From assembly GCA_963763015.1 (NCBI GenBank), contig CAVXML010000011.1, positions 558,001-622,000 of the forward strand: a stretch of 64,000 nucleotides of DNA, given 5' to 3'. Positions 1 to 8,059 of this stretch are shown here, in pieces (within the stretch, counting starts at the first letter, position 1; the number at the start of each line of letters is the position of its first letter). The notes beneath the pieces were generated by a model. The model ran no database searches. It was not told where the DNA came from and worked only from the letters and a program-made list of their open reading frames with translations. The DNA is from Fodinibacter sp963763015 (lineage in GTDB: Bacteria > Actinomycetota > Actinomycetes > Actinomycetales > Dermatophilaceae). The position numbers were made by a program, and so were the translations under genes.

Positions 1-705
1 GCCAGCATCTTCGACTCCGAGCGCAGCCGGGCGAACCAGCGTCTCCGTCGGGCCGACGAGGAGATCGAGCGGCTGGCGACGATCGCCGAACGGGAGCGGA
101 TCGCCCGCGACCTGCACGACCTGCTCGGGCACACCCTGTCGGTCATCGTGCTGAAGTCCGAGCTGGCCGCGCGACTGGTGCGCTCAGACCCGGATCGGGC
201 AACGGCGGAGGTCAAGGACATCGAGCACATCGGCCGCGAGGCCCTCGGCGAGGTGCGAGCTGCGGTTGCCGGATATCGGGCGCGCGGCATCGGCGCCGAG
301 CTCGACGGGGCGCGGATGGCCCTGGAGGCAGCAGGCGTCGACGTCGAGGTGCACGCCGACCCCACCGACCTGCCGCCCGAGCAGGAGTCCGCCCTGGCCA
401 TGGCACTACGCGAGGCCGTGACCAACGTGGTGCGCCACGCCGACGCCCGGCGCGCCACCATCACCATCACCACGGTCGGGACCGACGTCCGGCTCGAGGT
501 GAGCGACGACGGCCGTGGCTCCGCGGGGCTGGCAGGGTCCGGGATCACCGGGATGCGCGAGCGGATCGCCGCTCTCGGTGGCCATGTCCGGGTGGGTGAC
601 CCACATGGCCGCGACGACCGGCACGGGACCGTCGTGGAGGTGACCGTACCTCTCGCCGGGACGGCCGACGACAGGCGCGGCGCCGAGGAGATGGGTGGGC
701 GATGA
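1..705 (+). CDS. Sensor histidine kinase, DesK/NarL type (5' end outside window)
   Basis: The open frame runs in from the left edge, so the N-terminal sensor and membrane part is missing; 234 codons are visible. A HisKA_3 dimerisation helix is at the start, with the H-box ERERIARDLHDLLGH and phospho-acceptor His at visible residue 39. A HATPase_c domain follows, with an N-box (REAVTNVVRHA) and G-box (DDGRGS, GITGMRERI). This layout defines the DesK/NarX/LiaS class, which phosphorylates a LuxR-type regulator. The stop overlaps the next gene's ATG by 4 bases (ATGA), so kinase and regulator are translationally coupled. An ATG at 148 exists but would delete the H-box and is not the real start. 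The stimulus cannot be inferred. Confidence 0.93.
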   Translation, partial: ASIFDSERSRANQRLRRADEEIERLATIAERERIARDLHDLLGHTLSVIVLKSELAARLVRSDPDRATAEVKDIEHIGREALGEVRAAVAGYRARGIGAELDGARMALEAAGVDVEVHADPTDLPPEQESALAMALREAVTNVVRHADARRATITITTVGTDVRLEVSDDGRGSAGLAGSGITGMRERIAALGGHVRVGDPHGRDDRHGTVVEVTVPLAGTADDRRGAEEMGGR

Positions 706-1307
706 CCATCACCGTCGTCCTGGCCGAGGACCAGCTCATGGTCCTCGGTGCCCTGAGCACCCTCCTGGGGCTGGAGGCCGACATCACCGTGGCGGGCACC
801 GCCGCCGACGGCGAGGAGGCCGTACGCCAGGTCGAGGCGCTGCGGCCCGATGTCCTGCTGACCGACATCGAGATGCCGGGGATGACCGGTCTCGAGGTTG
901 CCGCCGAGGTCCTCCGACGAGGCCTGCCGACCCGGGTGGTCATCCTGACCACGTTCGCCCGCAGCGGTTACCTACGGCGTGCGCTGAACGCTGGTGCCGT
1001 CGGCTACCTGCTCAAGGACGCGCCCGCCAGCGCCCTGGCCCAGGCCGTCCGCGACGTGCACGCCGGAGGCCGCGCCATCGACCCCCAGCTCGCCACCGAC
1101 GCGTGGGGCGAGCCGGACCCGCTGACCGACCGGGAGCGCCAAGTCCTGCGCCTGGCCGGCGACGGGCTGGCCAACGGCGACATTGCGCGGCAACTGCACC
1201 TGTCCGAAGGCACCGTGCGGAACTACCTGTCCGAGGCGATGAGCAAGGTCGGAGCCTCCAACCGCGTCGCGGCGGCCCGCCAGGCACGGGACCGGGGATG
1301 GCTGTGA
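702..1307 (+). CDS. Response regulator, NarL/LuxR family
   Basis: A 201-residue two-domain regulator. Residues 1-120 form a receiver with the phospho-acceptor Asp in LLTDIEMPGMTGLE, a conserved Thr near ILTTFA and Lys in LLKDAPA. Residues 135-201 form a LuxR-type HTH beginning LTDRERQVLRLAGDGL, with the recognition helix around SEGTVRNYLSEAMSKVGASNR. It should be phosphorylated by the overlapping upstream kinase and bind DNA as a dimer. The pair resembles DesK/DesR-type systems, but no target gene is evident; the next genes are small single enzymes. The start is fixed by the ATGA overlap. Confidence 0.94.
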   Translation: MTITVVLAEDQLMVLGALSTLLGLEADITVAGTAADGEEAVRQVEALRPDVLLTDIEMPGMTGLEVAAEVLRRGLPTRVVILTTFARSGYLRRALNAGAVGYLLKDAPASALAQAVRDVHAGGRAIDPQLATDAWGEPDPLTDRERQVLRLAGDGLANGDIARQLHLSEGTVRNYLSEAMSKVGASNRVAAARQARDRGWL

Positions 1308-1358
1308 GGTCCCCATGCCAGAGTCACAATGACCCGAGAGCGCGAGAAGGGAGACGAG

Positions 1359-1715
1359 ATGATCAAGCGGATCTGGCGAGGTTGGACCAGCCCGGAGAAC
1401 GCCGACGCCTACGAGCAGCTCCTCAACACGACGATCGTCCCGGGCATCACGTCTCGACGTATCGCAGGCCACCGTGGCACCGAGATCCTGCGAGAACGCG
1501 ACCCGTCAGGGACTGAGGTCCAGTTCGTCACGATCATGACGTTCGACGGTTGGGACGCCGTCCGGGAGTTCGCCGGTGGCGACGGGCATGACAGCGTGGT
1601 CCCACCGCAGGCACGAGCACTGCTGTCCCGGTTCGACACCCACTCCGCGCACTTCCATGTAGCCGGTGACCATCCAGCTGGAGCCGACCGAGGTGAGATC
1701 GAACCGACGCGCTGA
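1359..1715 (+). CDS. Antibiotic biosynthesis monooxygenase-like small protein
   Basis: A 118-residue soluble protein (MIKRIWRGWTSPENADAYEQ...) with the pattern of a dimeric alpha-beta barrel (ABM-type): an Arg/Trp-containing first strand, a helix carrying YEQLLNTTIVPGI, then FVTIMTFDGWDAVREF. Such proteins oxidise or bind small aromatic or haem-like ligands, but the family is functionally broad and no substrate can be named. I chose ATG 1359 because AAGGGAG lies about 8 bases upstream; an ATG at 1329 would add 10 residues of low-complexity sequence and has no ribosome site. The C-terminal ~15 residues look unstructured. Confidence 0.65.
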   Translation: MIKRIWRGWTSPENADAYEQLLNTTIVPGITSRRIAGHRGTEILRERDPSGTEVQFVTIMTFDGWDAVREFAGGDGHDSVVPPQARALLSRFDTHSAHFHVAGDHPAGADRGEIEPTR

Positions 1716-1744
1716 GGCACTGCGCACCACGATGGCGGCCGCCC

Positions 1745-2167
1745 TCACCGAGGTGACTCAGCCGTCGCTGGGGGAGTGGAGGTGTCGTCGACGGTGAGCA
1801 CGATGAGCGGGCTGTGCCGCAGCATGTCCTCGATGTCGGTGCGGCGCCACCGCCTGGCGGCCGACTCGATGAGCGGTCGGCGTTCGTCCGGGTCGTCGAC
1901 AACGCGGGCCGTCGCCGGCACATCGGCGACGACGGTCTGCTTCAGGTGCAGGACGACGTGCGGGTCGGCGCGGATGTTGTGGATCCAGTCACGAGTCCGG
2001 TCCGCGCGGGGCATCCCGGTGATGAAGAGCTGATTGTCGTCGTGGTGCAGGAAGATCTCGATGCGCCGCAGCCGGCCGGTCTTCCGGCCCTTCGTCGTCA
2101 GGTCGATGACCTGGCTCCGGCTCAGTGCAGCTCGGATCGTGTCACTCACAGGACTCTGAGCTGTCAC
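1745..2167 (-). CDS. DUF385/Ddn-family deazaflavin-dependent nitroreductase-like protein
   Basis: A 140-residue protein with the split beta-barrel signature of the F420-dependent quinone reductase/nitroreductase (Ddn, DUF385) family: LTTKGRKTGRLRRIEI, followed by a short strand pair, RDWIHNIRADPHVVLHL and a C-terminal helix with DDPDERRPLIES. Family members reduce quinones or nitro compounds using F420H2; an FMN or haem role is possible for divergent members. The GTG start at 2167 is preceded by GAGAGGAC. It is transcribed convergently with the gene ending at 1715 and lies 700 bases from a second DUF385 gene (3074-3511), which suggests a small F420-linked redox patch. Confidence 0.8.
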   Translation of the reverse strand: MTAQSPVSDTIRAALSRSQVIDLTTKGRKTGRLRRIEIFLHHDDNQLFITGMPRADRTRDWIHNIRADPHVVLHLKQTVVADVPATARVVDDPDERRPLIESAARRWRRTDIEDMLRHSPLIVLTVDDTSTPPATAESPR

Positions 2168-2352
2168 CGCGACGTCCTCTCGATCGAACCCTCGGCCACG
2201 GCCTGGTCAGCCGACTGGGGTTTGCCCTGGAGGAACAGGTCCGGAGTTCGCGTTACTCCCGAACCGTGCGAGCAACCTCGACACATCGGCGGTGCCACAG
2301 ACACGCGCGGCTCGTGCGGCAGGCTGGTCTCGGACGTCGAAAGGGAGCATTC

Positions 2353-2975
2353 ATGCGCCGCTCAGGATCGCAGCGGTCCAGGTGACCTGCGCCCTGATGA
2401 ACCGCGATGCCACGATCGACCGCGTCGAGGAGCTGACGGAAGGGCCGTTCACGGGGCAGCTCGTGGCCTTCCCCGAGGCCTTCGTCCCGGGGACGCCGAT
2501 CTGGATAGACGCAGGCCGAATGGCCATATGGGACGGTGATGCTGTGGTTCGGTTCCTGGCCAACGCGGTGTGATGACGCGCTGAGATGGCTCCTTGTGGG
2601 GATCCAGGAACGGGAGCCGACTGGTTCGACGATCGACAACACCGGATGCTCGTCGTCGGCGTCAACCCGTCCTGCACGGTGATGATCCCGGACTTCCCAG
2701 CCGCGAGCGGCTCGTTCCTCCTGGCTTCATCGAGGAGCACGGCCCGTGGATCGAGCCCGGAAACACCGTCGTCGGACCACGCGGCGCTGTGCTCGCTGGC
2801 CAGGTCCGAGAACGAGAAGAGACGGTGGTCGCCGAACTCGACCTCGCCGAGGTGGCGTCCTCTCGCCGGTTCATGGACCCAACCGGTCACTACAACCGCC
2901 CCGACACCTTCCGCCTGCTCGTCGACCTGACCAGCCGCAAGACCGTCACCGCAGTCGGGGATCTGAAGGACGGTG
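2353..2975 (+). pseudogene. Decayed nitrilase
   Basis: Remnant of a carbon-nitrogen hydrolase. The N-terminal part is readable at about 2368-2550 (RIAAVQVTCALMNRDAT, LVAFPEAFVPGTPIW), including the catalytic Glu in FPEA. The C-terminal part is readable in other frames from about 2660 (GVNP, then RERLVPPGFIEEHGPWIEPG, then ELDLAEVASSRRFMDPTGHY). The middle, which should carry the catalytic Lys and Cys, is missing, and at least three frame changes are needed to join the pieces. The ATG at 2353 follows AAGGGAG, probably the old start, but is now out of frame with the homologous region. It cannot be an active nitrilase. Confidence 0.8.
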
Positions 2976-3073
2976 AGGACGCCCAGACCCCATGTGCGCC
3001 TCGTCAGGGAGCTGGGGTGCTGGAGCCATGGTTGACTCTTCTGGTACACCTCCCGCGAACGAGCGAGGTCGAC

Positions 3074-3511
3074 ATGGGGTCGTTGGGGCAGCGACTGTGG
3101 AAGGCCGGCAACGTGGCGGCCGTATGGATGTACCGGCGCACCGGCGGCAAGGTCGGCGGCAGGGCGCGGGGCGGCAGCCTGGTGCTCCTGCTCACCGTGG
3201 CGGGGCGCAAGTCCGGGGTACCGCACACGGTTCCCGTGGCGTATGTCGAGCGGGACGGCGCCTACTACCTCGCGGCCACCGCCGGCGGACAGCCGAAGGA
3301 ACCGCAGTGGATCCGCAACCTTCGCGCCGCCTCGACCGCGACAGTCGAGGTGGGCCGCGAGAGGAAGACCGTGTCGGTCGAGGTGCTGAGCGGCGCCGAA
3401 TGCGACGCGGCATGGAAGGACGTCATCGTCGCGACCTACCCCTCCTTCGGCCCGTACGAGTCGAAGTCGGGGCGGAAGATCGCGGTTGCGCGCCTGAGTC
3501 CCACCACGTGA
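3074..3511 (+). CDS. DUF385-family deazaflavin-dependent oxidoreductase
   Basis: A 145-residue protein with the typical order of the Ddn/DUF385 family: an N-terminal helix (GNVAAVWMYRRTGGKVGG), LLTVAGRKSGVPHTVPVAYVE, GGQPKEPQWIRNLRAA and a C-terminal FGPYESKSGRKIAVARL. The TVAGRKSG...VPVAYVE...GG.P..P.W..NL pattern is the family cofactor-contact core, and F420H2 is the expected electron donor. The frame stays open upstream into the nitrilase remnant, so a long misannotated fusion is possible; I set the start at ATG 3074, where homology begins. It may read through from whatever once drove the nitrilase. Confidence 0.85.
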   Translation: MGSLGQRLWKAGNVAAVWMYRRTGGKVGGRARGGSLVLLLTVAGRKSGVPHTVPVAYVERDGAYYLAATAGGQPKEPQWIRNLRAASTATVEVGRERKTVSVEVLSGAECDAAWKDVIVATYPSFGPYESKSGRKIAVARLSPTT

Positions 3512-3614
3512 ACGACGGTGCCCCTGTCCGGCGCGGTGGCGGCTGATCGTCCTTCCAACCGGCTGCCCGACAGCGGGCGGCGGGCTACCAGACAGGGATC
3601 TCCGGGAGGCCCAG

Positions 3615-4223
3615 ATGGACTGGAACCCAAGCATCACCGTTCCAATCGTCGTCGCTGTCCTTGGCGTCCTCGGCGCGCAGTTCCTTGCGATCCTGTCTCG
3701 TCGGCACGATCGACAGCAGACTGCTCGGGCCACACTCGTTGAACCCGCGCGCGAGTTCGCGAGGGCAGCGATCGAGGCGCTGGCCGCGCTGCGGTATGTG
3801 ACGCCACCGGCGACAGGTACTGGCCAATCGGTGCACCGGAACCTAGTCCTGCTGGCCGACGTGGCCGAGCGCACCAAGAGGCTGCACCTGGCGAGCGAGG
3901 CCATCGACGCCGTCCGCGCGACCCGAGCTGGCGTGCGCCTTGCCTTTCACCCGAAGTCCTGGGCCGCCGAGTACTCCCGCCAGGTCTTGGCCGCCCTCCG
4001 GAACAGCCTGGAGTCCGCGGAGGAGTTCTACGCGGCTCATGACGAGCATGCAGGCTCGAGGGAATGGATGGATGCTTCGGCTCCCGAGCTGCGAAGCACC
4101 TACCAGCAGCATCGTGACGCCGTGTACGAGGCGCTTGACAAGTTCTTCGATGACGTTGCGGAGCGACTTCGAGATCCGACATGGAATCCCAGGAGGATTC
4201 CGAGGTCAGAGCAATCCGGGTAA
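3615..4223 (+). CDS. Hypothetical membrane-anchored helical protein
   Basis: A 202-residue protein. Residues 7-27 (ITVPIVVAVLGVLGAQFLAIL) form one membrane segment with a basic SRRHDRQQ stretch after it, so the bulk is probably cytoplasmic. The remainder is almost all helix, rich in Ala, Arg and Glu, with likely coiled-coil stretches around residues 80-180. I do not recognise a named family; the layout resembles small actinobacterial anchored helical proteins found as single genes. The ATG at 3615 is preceded by GGGAGG at a good distance. Nothing in the neighbours suggests a role. Confidence 0.7.
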   Translation: MDWNPSITVPIVVAVLGVLGAQFLAILSRRHDRQQTARATLVEPAREFARAAIEALAALRYVTPPATGTGQSVHRNLVLLADVAERTKRLHLASEAIDAVRATRAGVRLAFHPKSWAAEYSRQVLAALRNSLESAEEFYAAHDEHAGSREWMDASAPELRSTYQQHRDAVYEALDKFFDDVAERLRDPTWNPRRIPRSEQSG

Positions 4224-4302
4224 CTCGTCCTGACGAGGGTTGATCGAGTGGTGCAACCCTTCGACCGAGGTCGGGACGTCGGGACGCCGGGGCGGGCCGT
4301 CG

Positions 4303-4701
4303 TCAGACGACGCCAGTCACACGACCGGACTCGTCGGTGGCGTAGCGACCCTTCGACAGGTCGATCAGCACCAGATGGTTGCCGAAGCTGTCCGCCACGA
4401 CGGCCAGCTGGCCAACGGGCACGTCGACAGGCCTGGAGACCGTGCGACCGCCTGCTCTCTCGATCACGCCGAGGGCCTCGTCGACGGACGCAACCAACCA
4501 GGTCGGTGCGTACGGGGACCGTGTCGTGAGGACGAGTTCGGTGCCCGGCATCGCCAACTCCAGACCGGCCTGCCCGATGTCGTCATTGCGCCACAGGAGC
4601 CGGTGGCCAAGGCCCTCCTGGTAGAAGGCCAGCCCGGCATCAAGGCTCGGCACCGGCACCGTCACCGCATCGACACCGCGCAGAACTGGCAGCTCACTCA
4701 T
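4303..4701 (-). CDS. VOC (glyoxalase/bleomycin-resistance) family protein
   Basis: A 132-residue protein of two beta-alpha-beta-beta-beta repeats: GVDAVTVPVPSLDAGLAFYQEGLGHRLLWRN and a second half ending SFGNHLVLIDLSKGRY. The D-x-x-F/GN-x-x-x-L-x-D-x-S ending is typical of vicinal-oxygen-chelate proteins. Metal ligands cannot be assigned with confidence, and the reaction (isomerase, dioxygenase or drug binding) is unknown. I start it at MSELPVL (4701) because the domain begins there and the ATG overlaps the stop of a small upstream reading frame, the coupled arrangement common in this window. A longer form from 4749 is possible. Confidence 0.8.
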   Translation of the reverse strand: MSELPVLRGVDAVTVPVPSLDAGLAFYQEGLGHRLLWRNDDIGQAGLELAMPGTELVLTTRSPYAPTWLVASVDEALGVIERAGGRTVSRPVDVPVGQLAVVADSFGNHLVLIDLSKGRYATDESGRVTGVV

Positions 4702-4810
4702 GACGGATGATCCTGTCGCCCCCGGAAGACATGACGAGGAGCCCGACAACCACGAGGACGGCGAGCCACAACGCGTTACTCGTGACTGCCTTTCGCACTC
4801 GCCGGCTCAT
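4694..4810 (-). CDS. Possible 38-residue membrane protein
   Basis: A short reading frame starting MSRRVRKAVTSNALWL and containing one strong hydrophobic helix (ALWLAVLVVVGLLVM) between a basic N-terminus and a charged C-terminus (GDRIIRHE). Its stop overlaps the start of the VOC gene by 8 bases, so it could be translated first and coupled to it. Small single-helix proteins are easily predicted by chance in GC-rich DNA; the basic-hydrophobic-charged order and the overlap are the only support. Confidence 0.4.
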   Translation of the reverse strand: MSRRVRKAVTSNALWLAVLVVVGLLVMSSGGDRIIRHE

Positions 4811-4951
4811 GACCGCAGGGTACCGACCACGGCGTGCGAGGGCAGACGCGCCGAGGCCGCTGATTCGGCACACCCGCCCAGCCTCGCCGATGTCACGCCA
4901 CGCCAACGGCTTCGAAGTCTCTCATTCCCTCGACGACGAGGCGGTTGGCTC

Positions 4952-5896
4952 TCAGTCCGGGAGTTCGGTGGGTACAACCACGGCGTCGACGAGGGCGCCG
5001 CTCCGGATCACTGTGACTTCCATCCGCTGCCCGATCGCATCCGCGAACAGGTGTTTCTGCAAGGACTGGGCATCACCGAGGGGCGCGCCGTCGATCGCGA
5101 GGACCAGGTCGCCGGCGAGCAAGCCGCTCTGGGCGGCCGGGCTGCGCTCCACCACCTGGACGATCCGCAACGCGACGCGCTGACCGTACCGCTCAGCCTG
5201 GTCGGGCGTCAGCCTCGCCGGGGTGCTCACCAGACCCACGTAGGCGCGCTGCACCCGCCCGTCGTGGATCAGGGCGTAGATGATGCGGTGGGTGTTGGCG
5301 TTGATCGGTACCGCCAAACCGAGGCCGATGCCGGCGACGGCCGTGTTGATCCCGACGACGCGACCTCGGCTGTCGGCCAGGGCGCCGCCCGAGTTGCCCG
5401 GGTTGAGGGCAGCGTCGGTCTGGATGACGTCTTCGATCAGGCGCGCGGTCGTGCGGGTGCGCACCGGCATGCTGCGGCCGAGGGCGCTCACCACGCCCGC
5501 GGTCACTGTGCCGGACAGGCCCAACGGGTTGCCGACGGCCACCACCAGGGAGCCGACCAGGAGCGAACTGGCGTCGCCGTAGTCAGGCGGAGTTGGCACC
5601 TCACTGTCGGCCCGGATGACGGCAATGTCGGACAGCGGGTCACGCCCCACGACGTCGAAGTGGGCGAGGGTACCGTCGGCGAACTCCGCCGTGCCTCGAG
5701 TGGCACCGCCGACGACATGAGCGTTTGTGACCAGGTGGGACTCGCCGGTCAGCACGACGGCCGAGCCCGCAGACTCCCCCCGCACTGATGGGATCCGCAG
5801 CGCGGCAACCTTGGGCGTCAGCCGAGACGCGACTGAGGTGACGATGGCTGAGTACGCATCGAGCGCGGCCGACTCAGCCGCCGGGTCATTGCTCAT
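4952..5896 (-). CDS. HtrA/DegP-like trypsin-family serine protease with PDZ domain
   Basis: A 314-residue protease. The chymotrypsin-fold domain carries the triad His60 (VTNAHVV), Asp90 (PLSDIAVI) and Ser169 (NPGNSGGAL), with the oxyanion loop intact. A PDZ domain follows at about residues 215-314 (AYVGLV..., AAQSGLLAGDLVLAIDG). No signal peptide or membrane helix is visible from either the GTG/ATG at 5983 or the ATG at 5896, so unlike most HtrA proteins it appears cytoplasmic, or the anchor is lost. I prefer 5896 because conserved sequence starts there. It is divergent from the potassium channel gene across a 229-base gap. Confidence 0.88.
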   Translation of the reverse strand: MSNDPAAESAALDAYSAIVTSVASRLTPKVAALRIPSVRGESAGSAVVLTGESHLVTNAHVVGGATRGTAEFADGTLAHFDVVGRDPLSDIAVIRADSEVPTPPDYGDASSLLVGSLVVAVGNPLGLSGTVTAGVVSALGRSMPVRTRTTARLIEDVIQTDAALNPGNSGGALADSRGRVVGINTAVAGIGLGLAVPINANTHRIIYALIHDGRVQRAYVGLVSTPARLTPDQAERYGQRVALRIVQVVERSPAAQSGLLAGDLVLAIDGAPLGDAQSLQKHLFADAIGQRMEVTVIRSGALVDAVVVPTELPD

Positions 5897-6113
5897 ACCT
5901 GTCCCAACGAGCAGCGGGAACGGTGGGATTCCGTGGTTCACCGATGGCAGAGCGAGCCCGGCCATCGGCCGGGGCTGGCCCACTGACCGAGGCCAGGCGC
6001 CGTCGACTTCACGACACGCGAATATGAGACAGCAAGCGCGGGTGTGCAGACATCGATGCAGGTCAGCGGCGTGTCTGCCACGGACATGGCCGCGATGGCC
6101 CGTTTGCAGCCGC

Positions 6114-6119
6114 TAGCGT
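6114..6119 (+). promoter_or_regulatory. Leaderless-type -10 box for the channel gene
   Basis: TAGCGT ends 6 bases before the GTG start at 6126 and there is no ribosome binding site between them, so transcription probably begins at or next to the start codon. Confidence 0.5.
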
Positions 6120-6125
6120 CACACT

Positions 6126-6860
6126 GTGTCAGACCAGCAGTTGGCCCGGTGGGAGCGCCGCACCAGCATGCCGATGCTCATCGGCGCGGTGTTGTTCCTT
6201 CTCGCGTATGCGTGGCCGATCCTCCAGCCTGACTTGCCGCGCTCCGCCGCAGTGGCCTGCTCCATCACCTCCGTGGCCGTGTGGGTCCTTTTCGCGGTCG
6301 ACCTTCTTGTCAGACTGCGCCTCGCCGAACGCCGGTTGCTGTTCCTGCGACAGAACTGGCTCGACGTTGTGACGTTGGTCGTGCCGATGCTCCGTCCGCT
6401 GCGTGCGCTTCGAGTTCTCGTGGCCATCAATGTGCTCGGTCGCCGTGGTCGAGGGTTCGCACGGGGGAAGGTTGTGGGGTACGTCGCTGCCGCCGTGGCG
6501 GTGGTGGGCCTTGTCGCCGCGCTAGCCGTCCTCGACGCTGAGCGCAGGAACCCAGATGCCAACATCCAGTCCTTCGGCGATGCCCTGTGGTGGACCGCGA
6601 CTACCGTGACCACCGTTGGTTATGGCGACCGGTTCCCGACAACGGCAGAGGGCCGGTTCGTCGGCGTCGGCCTGATGGTCACAGGCATTGCGCTGCTCGG
6701 TGTTGTGACCGGAGCGCTCGCGTCATGGTTCGTGGAAAAGGTGAGGGAAGTGCAGGCTGCCGAAAAGCGCACCGAAGGACAGGTGTCCGACCTAGCCGCC
6801 GAAGTCCGAGCGTTACGCGAGGAGATCGCAGCTCAGCGGGGGAACAACCCAGAAAGGTGA
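6126..6860 (+). CDS. Voltage-gated-type potassium channel
   Basis: A 244-residue membrane protein. Hydrophobic segments lie at about 16-36, 43-63, 78-89 and 116-136, with an Arg-rich S4-like stretch at 90-108 (RPLRALRVLVAINVLGRRGR), a pore helix and the K+ selectivity filter GYGD at 165-168 (TTVTTVGYGDRFP), and a final S6 helix at 175-195. The C-terminus (200-244) is a charged coiled coil (EKVREVQAAEKRTEGQVSDL), which probably holds the tetramer together. This is the six-helix Ion_trans layout. The GTG start sits directly downstream of a -10 box with no ribosome site, implying leaderless translation. Confidence 0.9.
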   Translation: MSDQQLARWERRTSMPMLIGAVLFLLAYAWPILQPDLPRSAAVACSITSVAVWVLFAVDLLVRLRLAERRLLFLRQNWLDVVTLVVPMLRPLRALRVLVAINVLGRRGRGFARGKVVGYVAAAVAVVGLVAALAVLDAERRNPDANIQSFGDALWWTATTVTTVGYGDRFPTTAEGRFVGVGLMVTGIALLGVVTGALASWFVEKVREVQAAEKRTEGQVSDLAAEVRALREEIAAQRGNNPER

Positions 6861-6899
6861 AGGGTGGGGGGCTGGACTGAAGCCGCCCCGCCCACAGGT

Positions 6900-7320
6900 G
6901 ACGTCCCCTCGGGCGGTGTAAGTCGCCGGGCGCGTCCTCGCTGATGTGAGGGCCATCGCGTGAGCCTTTGTGGGTACCCGCCAAGGAACATGAGAGGAAG
7001 TCACGCGATGGCCCTGTCTCAGTCTGCCCTGGTGGAACTGGTGGACGCGATCAAGGAGGCCGATGTGGCCGACCGGGTCCGGGAGTCGGCCGCGACGATC
7101 AACCAGGCGTTGATCGAGGCCGAGCTGACCTCGGTGATCGGCGCCGAACCGCACGAACGCAGCGACGCGCGCACCGCGCAGCGCAACGGGCACCGGCCTC
7201 GGACCTTGTCGACCACCGCCGGGGACCTGGAGCTGCGGATCCCCAAGCTGCGCACCGGTGCCTTCTTGCCCTCGCTGCTCGAGCGCCGCCGCCGCGTCGA
7301 CCAGGCGTTGTACGCGGATC
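6900..7320 (+). mobile_element. Truncated IS256-family element (5' part only)
   Basis: Only the left part of an IS256-type insertion sequence is present: non-coding sequence from about 6900 and the first ~100 codons of the transposase. Homology stops sharply at about 7316, where the sequence changes to an unrelated minus-strand gene that is itself truncated at the same point. The left end is approximate because no inverted-repeat partner survives. Confidence 0.65.
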
Positions 7321-7361
7321 CTTCCTCGTCGTCAGCCATCGATGAGCCACGAGCTCGATGA
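7008..7361 (+). pseudogene. IS256-family (mutator) transposase, N-terminal stump
   Basis: The frame starts MALSQSALVELVDAIKEADV and continues through VIGAEPHERSDARTAQRNGHR, GDLELRIPKLRTGAFLPSLLERRRRVDQALYA, the standard N-terminal region of IS256/mutator transposases, which normally exceed 400 residues. After LYA at about 7316 the reading frame runs into foreign sequence and stops at 7361. The DDE catalytic domain is wholly missing, so it cannot transpose. ATG 7008 follows GAGAGGAAG. Confidence 0.85.
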
Positions 7362-7621
7362 GCTGGCGCACTTCGCGGCGGGCAATCTGGTGGTGCAGCT
7401 CCGCCTCGAGGGTCGCCTCGTCGCCTCGTCGCCTCGTCGTCGCAACGTCCCCGCGCCACGAGTAGCACGTCCGCCGCGATCTGCCGCGAGGTGAGAGCGG
7501 GGCGAAGCTGATCGAGCTCGACGTGGTCGAGCTCAGAGTCACCCAGCAGCTCCACCTCGACGCCGGCGAGAACTGCTGCGCCGCGCACCTGCTCCTGGGC
7601 GGTTGCGAACGGGTCAGTCAT
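7330..7621 (-). pseudogene. Frameshifted, truncated ICE/phage-type gene
   Basis: On the minus strand, MTDPFATAQEQVRGAAVLAG and LDQLRPALTSRQIAADVLLVARGRCDDEAT read in one frame. LEAELHHQIARREVRQLIEL and VAHRWLTTRKD continue in another. The switch falls exactly at three tandem copies of an 8-base unit (7415-7438); with one copy the two halves would be in frame (CDDEAT-LEAEL). The 3' end is cut by the IS256 fragment. The ATG overlaps the stop of the upstream gene by 8 bases. The style is that of the small replication/transfer-region genes of actinomycete integrative elements, but I cannot name a function. Confidence 0.65.
7415..7438. repeat. Three tandem copies of an 8-bp unit causing a frameshift
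   Basis: GCCTCGTC is repeated three times without interruption, followed by a further GTC. Two extra copies add 16 bases, which is not a multiple of three; removing them restores a continuous minus-strand reading frame. This looks like slipped-strand expansion inside a gene. Confidence 0.85.
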
Positions 7622-7918
7622 CGGACGGTCCCTTCAGTAGTTGCCGGATGTCGTTCTCATCCCGAGCCACGACCGCCTCCCAGCGGACGACATCGCGGAG
7701 CGCGTGCCGCGGGGTCGCCACGCCCGGCAGCGGGTCAAGCGCCTGACGGCGGTAGAAGGCGAGTTGCGCTCGCGCATCGTCGAGCTCGTGGCGGTAAGCT
7801 CGAAGCTCGTTGCGGAAGACGCGTCGGCACTCAGGTGTGCAGAAGACCCGGTGCGCGCCTCGGACGCGGCCAATAGTGCACCACAGCGGCGGCAGGTGCT
7901 GAGCAACCGGACGCTCAC
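7614..7918 (-). pseudogene. Small zinc-binding ICE/phage protein, frameshifted
   Basis: The frame begins with GTG at 7918 (VSVRLLSTCRRCGALL, a CxxC half-site). The second half lies in another frame (RGAHRVFCTPECRRVF, then RAYRHELDDARAQLAFYRR, ending LLKGPSDD). Together the halves give a CxxC...CxxxC zinc site plus a helical tail of about 100 residues, as in small zinc proteins of actinophages and ICEs. A one- or two-base indel near 7860 separates the parts. The stop overlaps the downstream ATG (7621) by 8 bases, so the two genes once formed an operon. Confidence 0.55.
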
Positions 7919-8059
7919 AAGGCGTCCTACCTGCGCGCTCACGTGCGCCTGGGAGCGTCGGTTCCGTCTCGGGTGGTACCCCTGTTTGTGCTGCGTGGCG
8001 GAGGCGCGCGACACTCAAAGCGGAGACTGAAGGATTCGTACGTGAAGGGGGCGGTCCTT

